Shown here piece after piece: positions 11,993 through 20,753 of a stretch of 64,000 nt of DNA; within the stretch, counting starts at the first letter, position 1; the number at the start of each line of letters is the position of its first letter. Origin of the DNA: Leptothermofonsia sp049200465 (GTDB taxonomy: Bacteria; Cyanobacteriota; Cyanobacteriia; Leptolyngbyales; Leptolyngbyaceae); NCBI RefSeq assembly GCF_049200465.1, contig NZ_CP120836.1:3410001-3474000 (forward strand), given 5' to 3'. Under the pieces are notes generated by a model. That model was not told where the DNA came from. It did no database searches and saw only the letters and a list, made by a program, of their open reading frames with translations. The position numbers and the translations under genes were made by a program.

Positions 11993-14014
11993 CTAATTAG
12001 TGTTAGTGGCGGGTTGTGGTTCCTGATGAATCATTTCCTGGAATTGAATGAAGTCCTGGCGGGGGTTGGCGTGAAGGACTTTAATTTCCAGGCGATCGCC
12101 CGGCGAAACGGGGCGGCTAAACCGCATGGGCAACTCAATGCCCAAATCTTCCAGTAAAATCAGTCCTAAATTCTCGTGTTCTCTTAACCAGCGCAACATT
12201 AGTGCCTGCCAGACTTCATGGGCATTGCGCCGTCAAAACTCTAATCCCCAATATTTGTTGGTCTGTCGTTCCACGAGCGTCGCTTCCTGGACGGTGGTGC
12301 TGATACTCATGGTTAACTCCTTCATTTCCTCGACGGAAAAGGGAAGGGTTTCCCCACGCAGGTGGGCTTTGATTTGAAAATGGGCCAACAAATCACTGTA
12401 ACGCCGGATAGGAGAGGTGACCTGGGTATAGGTATCCAGGCCCAGGCTGGCGTGCCGGGCTGGAGTAATACCCATCTCGCTGCGCGGCATACAACGACGA
12501 ATGGCACAGGCACGCACCGGGCCTGCCGGAAGCAGGAGCAATTCTTCTTCCGGCGGAAGTTCGGGCTGGGGTTGGTAACGGAAGGGGAGGGGTAAGTTGT
12601 GGGTCTGCCCATAGCGGGCAGCCACTTCCCCTGCCAGAATCATCATTTCGGCAACCAGTTGGCGTGCCGGGGAGTCGTTCAGAACCTGGATGATAATTTC
12701 ATCGTCAGACACTTTGATGGAAGATTCTGGCATATGAATGCTGATTGCGCCCTGGGACTGTCGCCATTCCTGTCTGCGCTTGGCCCACTGGGCGATCGCC
12801 TCTAACTCTGACTCTGCTGTTACTCCCAACTCCAGCATTTCATCCACATCTTCGTAGGTCAGTCGGTAGGTAGCTTTGATCAGACTGGGGTGAATGCGAT
12901 AGTCCTGAATAGCGCCAGCTGGGTCTAGAATCACCCCAAAACTCAGCGCACAGCAAACTTTTCCTTGTACAAGGCTCATGGGTCCGGTTGCCAGTTCTGC
13001 TGGAAACATAGGCACCATACCCGTTGGCAGGTAGAGCGTTGTACTCCGTCGCCGGGCTTCTAAATCTAACTCATCTCCTGGTTCAAGCCAGCGACTGGGG
13101 TCAGCAATGTGAATCCATAACCGTTGCGTTCCATCCGGCAGGTACTCAAGACTCAACCCATCGTCAATCTCACGCGTGCTTTCGTCATCAATCGTATACA
13201 CCTTCAAATGGGTCAGATCCAAACGGTCTGAATTCAAGTCAGGTGGTGGAGAGAGCAAACGTTGATGTACCACTTCCAGTACCTTTGAGGGAAACTGAAC
13301 CGGGATCTGACTGCGACGCAAAAACAGGTTTTCATGGGGACTCCACAGTCCCAGATCAACCAGCAGTTGGAAGGCCGCTTCAGGGGTCTCAGGTCGTTTC
13401 AAGTGTAACAGGGTTTCCAGGGCAGGTGTCCGGTGGGTTGCATCCTCTCCCAGAGTAGCAAATCGTTCCAGTGCCTCCAGACGGGGGCGATCGCTACTCT
13501 GCCACTCAACTGCCTGCCCGGTTAATGCCTGGGCTACCCGGGATAAAAACCCATCCCATTCCAGTTGTCGCTGGGCCTCCATCTCCAGCTGGTGCTTCAG
13601 TTCAGCCACCTGAGCTTTGGGGCGGGGTTCATACCGTTCACCCTTCTGCTTAAAATACAGCCGATCTTCAGATAATAGGCAGTGGGCCGTGTAGCAAAAA
13701 ACGGGACTTTGATCTGAGAAGAGCAACAGTGCCATTTCTGCCGGATCAACGGTTTCGCCTTCTTCCACCAAAAGTTCCCACGCTACCTCAAGGCTAGAAG
13801 GATCTAGATTTGCCTGGGTTGCTTTAAGAAACTGGGGAATATCGGAAGGCTTATAACCATCCCCGACCTCATAGGTAACTTGCCGGGGATGAAGAGTATG
13901 GGATTGGCCACGCTCATCTAAAACAATCCAGTGCTTTTTGCCCTCTGGACGTTCTGCAACCGCAAGGCGACGCTCACCATTGAGACGAAATTCAACAAGC
14001 GTTCCCTTCTCCAT
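11993..14014 (-). pseudogene. RNase II / RNB-family exoribonuclease with internal TGA
   Basis: A single reading frame from 14014 to 11993 gives about 673 residues, the usual length of the cyanobacterial RNB ribonuclease, but it holds an in-frame TGA at 12233-12235. Before it lie the N-terminal domain, the RNB core (DDESTREIDDGLS with the metal-binding aspartates, HIADPSRW, the LPTGMVPMFP segment) and TSPIRRYSDLLAHFQIK. The stop falls in YWGLEF*RRNAHEVW; after it the frame continues with family-like sequence (REHENLGLILLEDLGIELP). As read, the product lacks its C-terminal S1-like domain of about 80 residues. This may be a true nonsense mutation or a sequence error. It lies 500 bases after rpsR in the same direction, a common cyanobacterial order. 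Confidence 0.8.
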
Positions 14015-14130
14015 TTGGCATACGAGGGGGTAAGGGGATAGAGGGCTTCAAAGCTCCTTCAATCACCCAGGGTCCAGGAGCTTAACCAACCATCGTAGGG
14101 AACCTAGTAGTCAGTCAGAATTAATTTTAG

Positions 14131-14346
14131 GCATAAGTCAGGTAGCCATAATTAATTGTAAAGGGGGAGTGGGAGCTGCGCCCCCCGGCAAGGGGTTTCA
14201 CCCCCTCCACCCCCGAAACTACCCTTCATTTAATTACGCCTGGTGGACGATGGCATAAGTCCAGTAACCATTGGGTTGGGGAGTGGGGAGTCGGAGGGAG
14301 CCAGAATGGTATCCGTATTCCCGCCGTGCTGTACTAGCTACTTACT
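14131..14346. repeat. R5 repeat, copy A
   Basis: About 215 bp made of a GC-rich flank (14131-14243), a core (about 14244-14333) and a short tail TAGCTACTTAC. The same element occurs at 23815-24031. When this copy is reverse-complemented its flank and tail line up with copy B, but the core is then in the opposite orientation. Confidence 0.7.
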
Positions 14347-14416
14347 TAAAACCAACAAAACCCAATTTCCAGATGTTTTTGGAGTTTTCATCCGCAAAAT
14401 ACAGTCTTGACAAACC

Positions 14417-14523
14417 ACTAGTACAGCAAAACGAAAGTTTTGTTGGAGGTTAGGGGTTCCAGCCCTGCCTGGGGGCGGAGCCCCCAACCCCCATGTGCAA
14501 AGTTTAGTGTTTGCAACACTAGC
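14417..14523. repeat. R3 repeat, copy A
   Basis: About 107 bp. It begins ACTAGTACAGCAAAAC and ends AGTGTTTGCAACACTAG, with a GC-rich palindromic centre (CTGGGGGCGGAGCCCCC). CTAG is present at both ends. The right end overlaps the TAG stop codon of rpsR. A second copy is at 42511-42620. Confidence 0.65.
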
Positions 14524-14734
14524 CTTCCTGATTGATGAAGGGTAAGAGGGCAAGAATTCGAGCACGTTTAATTGCCTGGGTCAGGTCACGCTGTTGCTTA
14601 GCGGTTAGACCCGTAATTCGACGAGGCAAAATTTTACCCCGTTCTGTAATAAACTTACGCAGCAGGTCAACGTCTTTGTAATCGATGGGGTCCTCTGGCT
14701 TAATGGGAGATACGCGGCGACGAAAGTAGGTCAT
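14519..14734 (-). CDS. rpsR: 30S ribosomal protein S18
   Basis: 71 residues, from MTYFRRRVSPIKPEDPID to ALLPFINQEG, a textbook cyanobacterial S18 including the KFITERGKILPRRITGL block. It binds the small-subunit platform together with S6. The TAG stop is placed exactly at the family C-terminus, which also shows that TAG is a normal stop in this genome. It follows rpmG by about 215 bases in the same direction. Confidence 0.97.
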   Translation of the reverse strand: MTYFRRRVSPIKPEDPIDYKDVDLLRKFITERGKILPRRITGLTAKQQRDLTQAIKRARILALLPFINQEG

Positions 14735-14949
14735 AGTCAGTGATTCAGTGTAGTCAGTTACTCAGCGGGCAGTAGTAAACGTTAGGGATGGTATCCGGTG
14801 GTTGGTGGCAGGGAAAGGAAGGGTGACGCCTCTTGGTTAAGCGATGAGATCTGTCAAATTCCCCCTTTTATTAAGGGATCGACAACGGATAGATCGGCAA
14901 CGGGGCCAGTAACTTCTGACTCCCGGAGCGCTGATTGTTCAACTATCCC

Positions 14950-15144
14950 TTATTTAATTTCTTTATGCACCGTGTGCTTATTACAGTGCGGGCAAAACTT
15001 TTTAAGCTCTAGCCGTGCTGTGGTATTACGACGGTTTTTCATGGTTGTATAGCGGGAGACGCCGGGCGATCGCTTATTAGGGTTGGTGCGACACTCGGTA
15101 CATTCCAGCGTAATAATGATGCGAACGCCTTTATTCTTAGCCAT
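14950..15144 (-). CDS. rpmG: 50S ribosomal protein L33
   Basis: 64 residues. It has the L33 pattern with two cysteine pairs (LECTEC and FCPHC) that may bind zinc, and the conserved SRYTTMKNRRNTTARLELKK region. The start ATG at 15144 is the only reasonable one. It belongs to the rpmG-rpsR-RNase run transcribed leftward. Confidence 0.97.
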   Translation of the reverse strand: MAKNKGVRIIITLECTECRTNPNKRSPGVSRYTTMKNRRNTTARLELKKFCPHCNKHTVHKEIK

Positions 15145-15190
15145 AATCCTACAAAGTCAACAAACTGGAAAGCATAGACGCAAACATCCA

Positions 15191-15718
15191 TTATTTCATA
15201 CGATGATGATGTTGCGCAAACATTTTTTTCAGCTTAATATCCAATGAGTAGCCCCGGCTGGTTTGAACTAGCATGGTGCGGGCAAAGCGATCGTGAAACG
15301 CCTGCCGATTCTCTGCGTCCAAAAGAGCGAGTCCGCAGTCAATCAGCAGGGGAATGGGAGCGACAAGAATGAATCCATTCGTTGGACTGAGGTTAACCAG
15401 CCCAATGAAAACCAGCAAGCTAGCAAATCCGGCGATCGCCTCCCGCTTGACCAGTTCCATTAACCCTGGAGTCGCCCCGTACCGGAGATCAAGGAGTCTC
15501 ATATCAAATGCCCAGCACCCCAGACTTTGACCCTGATTCCTCGCTACGACCACCACACGCAACCCTAACCAAAAGAAAATAAACAGAGGAATATAAAGAT
15601 TTCCTCCACCAAACAAGCTGAGGAACGAAACAGCCCCAAAATCAGTGACAAAGGCAGCTACTCGCCGCCCCAGAGGTACCCTGGGGTAATGTCGAGGCGG
15701 CCTAAATCCACCGCGCAT
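15191..15718 (-). CDS. RDD-family membrane protein
   Basis: 175 residues. After the N-terminal basic segment (PRVPLGRRVAAFVTDFGAV), which has the Arg...Asp pattern that names the RDD family, come hydrophobic segments (about 28-60 and 95-130) and a second Asp-rich motif (LLIDCGLALLDAENRQAFHDRFARTMLV). These proteins sit in the inner membrane and their role is mostly unknown. It lies 3 bases after the 15722-16624 gene, so the two are probably co-transcribed. Confidence 0.8.
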   Translation of the reverse strand: MRGGFRPPRHYPRVPLGRRVAAFVTDFGAVSFLSLFGGGNLYIPLFIFFWLGLRVVVVARNQGQSLGCWAFDMRLLDLRYGATPGLMELVKREAIAGFASLLVFIGLVNLSPTNGFILVAPIPLLIDCGLALLDAENRQAFHDRFARTMLVQTSRGYSLDIKLKKMFAQHHHRMK

Positions 15719-15721
15719 GGC

Positions 15722-16624
15722 TTACAGATCCCAAACGTCTTCCTCGGAAGAAACTTCAGAACTCGTCGAGTTCCCATTGGAGGATGTCTCTGAGTCGGAC
15801 TCAGGCAGGTTTTGCTTTGAGGTTTGAATTGAAGTTTCGGAGTGATTTACCTCTTTAGCATAAGCTAGATCAACTACGGGTTCTTCTGTTTTAACCAATT
15901 CAGGGCCTATTGTGTCGATTAGCTCCTGGTTTGACGTTTCTAACTCTTGGGTTGACGTTTCGACTACTGTAACCGAAGATGCAACCACGGGTGCGGGCGG
16001 CGTTTCCAGAACAATTGGAGGCAAAATTTGCGCAACCTTTATGCCAACCAGGGAAAAGCTGGATCCAATTTGTTCCAGAGGATAGGGATCCGTCGCTGCA
16101 AATACTGCATCCGAATGCAGCATGACTCCCAAAACACTTACTGGAACCTGAGTAAACAGGTTGGCGGCCAGAAAAGCAACCCCGGCCAGCATCAATCCCA
16201 AAAACCTCCATTCAGTTGGGAAATGAGCCACTGGAGTAGCAATGGGGGCAATTTGGTAAACCTGATGCAGTACAAAAATCAGTGGGATAGATACTACCCC
16301 TGCCAGGATTTGATTGCGCTGGGATTTAAACAGGGTTAACAGACGGCGTTGGTCATCGGTCAGACGTTCTGGCTTGAGCGCCACTGCGACCAGACTGAAG
16401 ATGTAAAACGGACGCTGCCACTGCATCCAGAGAATGGGAACAATCCCAATTGCCGATACCAAAAACAGTTCAAGCCAGACCGGCAGGACTGGATCACCGA
16501 CTGCAAAACCAAGCAAACACAGCTCCAGAAAAATTGGAACTGCTGCTAAGCCAGCCAGATGAATCCAAAGGTAAGGATCAGACCAGAAAGAGCGCATAAC
16601 CAAAGACCGACGGATGAAGCCCAT
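15722..16624 (-). CDS. Low-complexity-tail membrane protein
   Basis: About 300 residues; an internal ATG giving MRSFWSDPYLW (10 codons in) is an equally likely start. Four hydrophobic segments (about 18-42, 47-65, 107-125 and 139-160) are followed by a tail from about 215 rich in Val, Pro, Glu, Ser and Thr ending SSEEDVWDL. The arrangement of membrane region plus disordered acidic tail is that of a family seen only in cyanobacteria, named for its tail; function unknown. It precedes the RDD gene with almost no gap. Confidence 0.7.
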   Translation of the reverse strand: MGFIRRSLVMRSFWSDPYLWIHLAGLAAVPIFLELCLLGFAVGDPVLPVWLELFLVSAIGIVPILWMQWQRPFYIFSLVAVALKPERLTDDQRRLLTLFKSQRNQILAGVVSIPLIFVLHQVYQIAPIATPVAHFPTEWRFLGLMLAGVAFLAANLFTQVPVSVLGVMLHSDAVFAATDPYPLEQIGSSFSLVGIKVAQILPPIVLETPPAPVVASSVTVVETSTQELETSNQELIDTIGPELVKTEEPVVDLAYAKEVNHSETSIQTSKQNLPESDSETSSNGNSTSSEVSSEEDVWDL

Positions 16625-16861
16625 GCCAAGTATAGAGCTTAGACTTCTCCCAGAAATTGTTTTTTAGTGATGAGAAGCCATCCCGTTTGTTCAGGTTCAG
16701 GCCAGATCCCCCAAAGACCAGGTTCCCCAAAGACCAGAGAATGAGCTATTTATAACTGTCGCCAGGTTGCTTAAGACATTGGCTTTAGAGGGGTTGGGGA
16801 CACCCCTACACCCCGTCCTAAATCTGGTGACTATAGCTACAAAACCTTGATTCACTGGGTG
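16625..16861. other. Intergenic region containing an R1 repeat
   Basis: About 237 bases between two leftward genes. An R1 repeat occupies 16751-16839; I see nothing else. Confidence 0.5.
16751..16839. repeat. R1 repeat, copy at 16.8 kb
   Basis: About 89 bp starting TATAACTGTCGCCAGGTTGC and ending CCTAAATCTGGTGACTATAG, with imperfect inverted ends and a GC-rich centre. It matches the copies at 34768-34874 and 35291-35403. Confidence 0.65.
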
Positions 16862-17122
16862 CTATTTATCAGCCGTGTCAGAGGGGGGTTCTGACGCCTG
16901 ACGCTGCTGTTTAATTGCTTTTAGCTGCTGAAGCAGGGATTCTGTCTCTGCTTGCAGGTGCAGAAACTTCACCTGCTGGTCAAGGCGATACTGGGTTTTC
17001 ATCGCCTCTAGCAGGCGAGACTGTCGAGGATCAACAGAGGAAGCCGCTTCAGGAATAGAAACCAGTGCTGTAGCGACAGATGCAGAGATGGAACGGTCTG
17101 CTGTTAATGTTTGACTGGTCAT
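16862..17122 (-). CDS. Small coiled-coil protein of unknown function
   Basis: 86 residues. A Ser/Ala/Thr-rich N-terminus leads into a predicted helical stretch (about 35-75: LLEAMKTQYRLDQQVKFL and LQAETESLLQQLKAIKQQ) with heptad leucines, then an acidic tail. There are no Cys, signal peptide or catalytic motifs. I do not recognise a family. The start ATG at 17122 is the first one available. Confidence 0.5.
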   Translation of the reverse strand: MTSQTLTADRSISASVATALVSIPEAASSVDPRQSRLLEAMKTQYRLDQQVKFLHLQAETESLLQQLKAIKQQRQASEPPSDTADK

Positions 17123-17473
17123 TTTTACTCACTTACACCACAAAAAGTATCTTAACCTGAACTTTACGAGAGAATGTAACCCTCTGTTACAAAAGAATAA
17201 ATCAGGACTGGCCACTTTTGAAACTGGTTAATCCGAAAAAGGCTTCTGTATTACAGGACATTGAACTGAGAGGCATTGGACAAGGATCGAGGTACACTTA
17301 ACGTACCTATCTCACCACAAAACCTATCTCACCACAAAGATGTAAAGTTCAGGTGAAGGAGCTCCGGATTCTAACTATGGAGTATTCCGCATTAGATTCC
17401 GATATCCAACACAGCATTTTAGTCGGCAAATGGTGGAATAGGGTTCCTTGATTTAAAGCGATCGCTAAAAACC
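17123..17473. promoter_or_regulatory. Upstream region of thrC with an inverted repeat
   Basis: 351 bases between the divergent 86-residue protein gene and thrC. At 17291-17307 there is GGTAC-N7-GTACC, a compact palindrome that could be an operator, followed by a direct repeat of ACCTATCTCACCACAAA (17304-17338). No gene is visible. The regulator is unknown; the spacing does not fit the usual NtcA GTAN8TAC site. Confidence 0.35.
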
Positions 17474-18598
17474 GTGGCTGTAACCTTATCTGCTTCCCAT
17501 ACCTTTTCTACCGAACCCAATACCCAATTAACCTCTTCCTACCAGGGCTGGCCTGGATTGATTGAGGCTTATCGGCAATACTTGCCTGTAACTGAGCAAA
17601 CTCCAGTCATTACTCTTCGTGAAGGTAACACGCCCTTGATCCCAGTGCCGGCGATCTCCGAAATCGTTGGCAAACAGGTGCAAGTCCTGGTCAAGTTTGA
17701 TGGGTTGAACCCAACTGGCAGTTTCAAAGACCGGGGTATGACCCTGGCGCTCTCGAAAGCCAAAGAAGCTGGAGCACAGGCGGTAATCTGTGCCAGTACA
17801 GGTAATACCTCTGCTTCTGCCGCTGCCTATGCGGGGCGAGGAGGAATGCGGGCTTTTGTGCTGATCCCTGATGGCTATGTTGCGATGGGCAAATTGGCCC
17901 AGGCATTACTTTACGGAGCTGAGGTGCTGGCAATTCAAGGCAATTTTGATCGAGCGCTTGAAATTGTGCGGGAAATATCGGCCAGTTATCCGGTCACTCT
18001 AGTCAACTCGGTCAATCCTTACCGGTTAGAAGGACAAAAGACTGCAGCATTTGAGGTGGTCGATGTATTGGGAGATGCGCCCGATTGGCTGTGCATTCCC
18101 GTTGGCAACGCTGGAAATATTACCGCCTACTGGATGGGGTTTTGTGAGTATCACCAGCATCAACTTTGTAGCAAGCTTCCCCGCATGATGGGCTTTCAGG
18201 CCGCAGGAGCAGCCCCCCTGATTTCGGGCAAAGCGGTGGAACACCCAGAGACGCTGGCAACCGCCATCCGAATTGGTAATCCTGCCAATTGGGAACGGGC
18301 GATCGCCGTCCAGGAAGCCAGCCAGGGCACCTTTAATGCCGTTACTGATGACGAGATCCTGAATGCCTACCGTCTTCTGGCGTCCCGTGAAGGGATCTTC
18401 TGTGAACCTGCCAGCGCGGCTTCCGTAGCCGGACTCCTCAAAGTCAAAGACCAGGTTCCGCCCGGTGCCACTGTGGTTTGTGTCCTCACCGGAAACGGGT
18501 TGAAGGACCCCGATTGTGCCATCAAACACAGCAGCAGCCAGTTCAAACAGGGCATCGAACCCAGCTTGAAATCTGTTGCCCAGGCAATGGGATTTTAG
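17474..18598 (+). CDS. thrC: Threonine synthase
   Basis: 374 residues, PLP-dependent enzyme converting O-phosphohomoserine to threonine. The PLP lysine is Lys85 in NPTGSFKDRGM; the phosphate-binding GNTSASAAAYAGRGG and the serine/threonine dehydratase-like fold (PVGNAGNITAYW, EPASAASVAGLLK, CVLTGNGLKDPD) are present. Length and ends fit the short bacterial form. The start is GTG at 17474 with A/G-rich sequence ahead of it. The TAG stop at the family end supports TAG as a true stop. Confidence 0.95.
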   Translation: MAVTLSASHTFSTEPNTQLTSSYQGWPGLIEAYRQYLPVTEQTPVITLREGNTPLIPVPAISEIVGKQVQVLVKFDGLNPTGSFKDRGMTLALSKAKEAGAQAVICASTGNTSASAAAYAGRGGMRAFVLIPDGYVAMGKLAQALLYGAEVLAIQGNFDRALEIVREISASYPVTLVNSVNPYRLEGQKTAAFEVVDVLGDAPDWLCIPVGNAGNITAYWMGFCEYHQHQLCSKLPRMMGFQAAGAAPLISGKAVEHPETLATAIRIGNPANWERAIAVQEASQGTFNAVTDDEILNAYRLLASREGIFCEPASAASVAGLLKVKDQVPPGATVVCVLTGNGLKDPDCAIKHSSSQFKQGIEPSLKSVAQAMGF

Positions 18599-18773
18599 AG
18601 GAGTTGTTAGTTGTTGGTTATTCGTTGTTAGTGAAGCGAGGAGAGAGGGGGAAGGGAGTGCCAGGGTAACGGGATAATAGAGCGAGGTTTCTTGACTCCA
18701 TCACTTCCCCACTCCATCACTTCCCCCACTCCATTACTCCCTCACCCATCCACTCATCCACTCATCCACCCAT
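18599..18773. repeat. Short tandem repeats between thrC and fabI
   Basis: Low-complexity sequence with imperfect copies of CACTCCATCACTTCC and CACTCATCC. No gene is visible. Confidence 0.4.
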
Positions 18774-19566
18774 CTACTCCTTTCGCCCTTCCGTCATTCC
18801 CATAATCTCGTAGCCTGCATCAACGTAGACGATTTGTCCGGTGATGCCACTTGCAAGGTCACTACAGAGAAAGGCAGCGGTGTTGCCCACTTCAAGCTGG
18901 GTAACAGTTCGCCGGAGGGGGGCGACGGTTTCAACATGGTGGATCATGTCCAGGATGCCGCCGACTGCCGAGGATGCTAAGGTACGAATGGGACCAGCAG
19001 AAATGGCGTTGACCCGAATGTTTTGGGGACCTAATTCAGAGGCGAGATAGCGTACATTCATCTCCAGAGCAGCCTTGGCAATTCCCATCACGTTGTAATT
19101 GGGAATTACTTTCACTCCCCCCAGGTAGGTCAGGGTAAGAACGCTGCCCCCTTCGGTCATTAGGGGGTTGGGCGGCAGCGCACAGCTTAATTAATGAGTA
19201 GGCACTAATATCCAGGGCAGCCGCAAATCCTTCTCGTGAAGTGTTTACAAAACTACCAGATAAATCTTCTTTATTGGCGAAGGCTAAACAGTGAATCAAG
19301 ATATCCAACCGACCCCATTTGTCTTTGACTGCATCGAAGGTAGCTTGAATTTGAGCATCATGTTGAACGTTACAGGGAAGAAATAGGGATGGTTGAACGG
19401 GTTCTACCAGTTCAGCAAGTTTTTTGACGCGGCGTTCTTCATCGGGCAGGTAGGTAACTCCAATATTTGCCCCTGCTTTGTGGAGTTGTTGGGCAATGCC
19501 CCAGGCAATTGAACGATTGTTGGCAATGCCAGTCACCAGGGCATTTTTTCCAGTCAAATTCAACAT
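18774..19566 (-). pseudogene. fabI: Enoyl-ACP reductase with a one-base frameshift
   Basis: Two frames together give a normal FabI of about 260 residues. The first (from 19566) has MLNLTGKNALVTGIANNRSI, the NAD-binding pocket and LIHCLAFANKEDL; the second (ending 18774) has LTYLGGVKVIPNYNVMG with Y...MG.AK catalytic spacing and ends GYEIMGMTEGRKE. They join in a run of C at about 19167-19171: five Cs are present where four would restore CAA-CCC-CTA-ATG (QPLM). The enzyme makes the last reduction of each fatty-acid elongation cycle and is normally essential, so a sequencing or assembly error in the homopolymer is a strong alternative to true loss. Confidence 0.8.
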
Positions 19567-19962
19567 AACTCTCTATCTTTAAGAGCAACTACTTAGGACT
19601 GCTTTATGAGAATACTCAAAGATGGAAACGGGTAGCACCTATTTTTATCAGTCCGTTCAATCATTCTGTTCCAATAATCGTGATTTCGAATAAATTGCAG
19701 GTAAGCAAATCGATTCACTCTAGCTAATATAGTCTTAAACTGCTGGAAATCGTGATTTAAGCAGTGATTGAGCAGGCTAAACCTGGGTTATGGAATCGGT
19801 TAGTCAAGGGTTATAGCCAACCAATATGTAACATCAGGCACAAAAACGTGCGGTTGAGTAAGTTTAAGTGTCCTAAGTTACAGATCTTTTAATGAGTTCA
19901 CTTAACTTAGGGATTTCACCTGTTAGTTAGCTGGGCAATTCTTTGGGCACCAGGTAGGGGAT
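19567..19962. promoter_or_regulatory. fabI-ntcA intergenic region with a possible NtcA site
   Basis: 396 bases between divergent genes. GTAACATCAGGCAC at 19828-19841 is GTA-N8-CAC, one base off the NtcA consensus GTA-N8-TAC, about 120 bases before ntcA. In many cyanobacteria ntcA activates itself, but this match is weak and the -10 box is not clear. I see no gene here. Confidence 0.3.
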
Positions 19963-20634
19963 ATGGTAGTAACGCAAGATAAACCACTCGCATCTGTGTT
20001 CCGTCAGATGGGGGGTGGAGCATTTCCACCCATTGTTGAAACCTTTGAGCGGGGCAAAACAATCTTCTTTCCGGGTGACCCGGCAGAACGTGTCTACTTT
20101 CTTCTTAAAGGAGCAGTCAAGCTGTCCAGGGTCTATGAGGCTGGGGAAGAAATTACCGTTGCGCTGCTACGGGAGAATAGCGTGTTTGGGGTTCTTTCCT
20201 TAATCACTGGGCACAAGTCCGATCGCTTCTATCACGCAGTAGCCTTTACACCAGTTGAGTTGCTTTCGGTTCCCATTGAACAGGTGGAAAAGGCGTTAAA
20301 GGATAACCCGGACCTGTCGATGGTACTGCTGCGAGGCTTATCATCCCGGATTTTGCAGACTGAGATGATGATTGAAACTCTGGCACACCGGGATATGGGT
20401 TCCCGATTGGTGAGTTTTTTGCTGATTCTCTGTCGTGATTTTGGTGTGCCCAGCAATGATGGCATCACCATTGACCTGAAGTTGTCCCATCAGGCGATCG
20501 CAGAGGCAATTGGCTCTACTCGTGTCACGGTAACCCGTCTTTTGGGGGATCTGCGCCAGGATAAGATGATTTCCATTCACAAGAAAAAGATTACCGTCCA
20601 CAATCCGGTCACTTTGAGCCAACAATTTACCTGA
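19963..20634 (+). CDS. ntcA: Global nitrogen regulator NtcA (CRP family)
   Basis: 223 residues, near-identical in pattern to known NtcA proteins. An N-terminal cyclic-nucleotide-type effector domain (ERGKTIFFPGDPAERVYFLL; LSRVYEAGEEITVALL) binds 2-oxoglutarate in the family. The dimerisation helix and a C-terminal helix-turn-helix (about 174-195, LSHQAIAEAIGSTRVTVTRL) bind DNA. It controls ammonium, nitrate and nitrogen-stress genes and is diagnostic of cyanobacteria. The next gene (DUF3084) follows after 120 bases in the same direction. Confidence 0.97.
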   Translation: MVVTQDKPLASVFRQMGGGAFPPIVETFERGKTIFFPGDPAERVYFLLKGAVKLSRVYEAGEEITVALLRENSVFGVLSLITGHKSDRFYHAVAFTPVELLSVPIEQVEKALKDNPDLSMVLLRGLSSRILQTEMMIETLAHRDMGSRLVSFLLILCRDFGVPSNDGITIDLKLSHQAIAEAIGSTRVTVTRLLGDLRQDKMISIHKKKITVHNPVTLSQQFT

Positions 20635-20753
20635 TCAGCAACACCCACTGGTAGAAACATTGAGGTAGGCTGTAGTTGAGTTCGCTGTGATTGCGTTTGC
20701 TTTGGTGTGCTTGTGCAGGCGTGGCCGGGAGTGCAGGGCGCTTTGGAGTGTGA

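Noticed and set aside
17291..17307. NtcA-binding site before thrC
   Set aside because: The palindrome GGTAC-N7-GTACC has the wrong spacing for GTA-N8-TAC, so I only list it as an unnamed inverted repeat.
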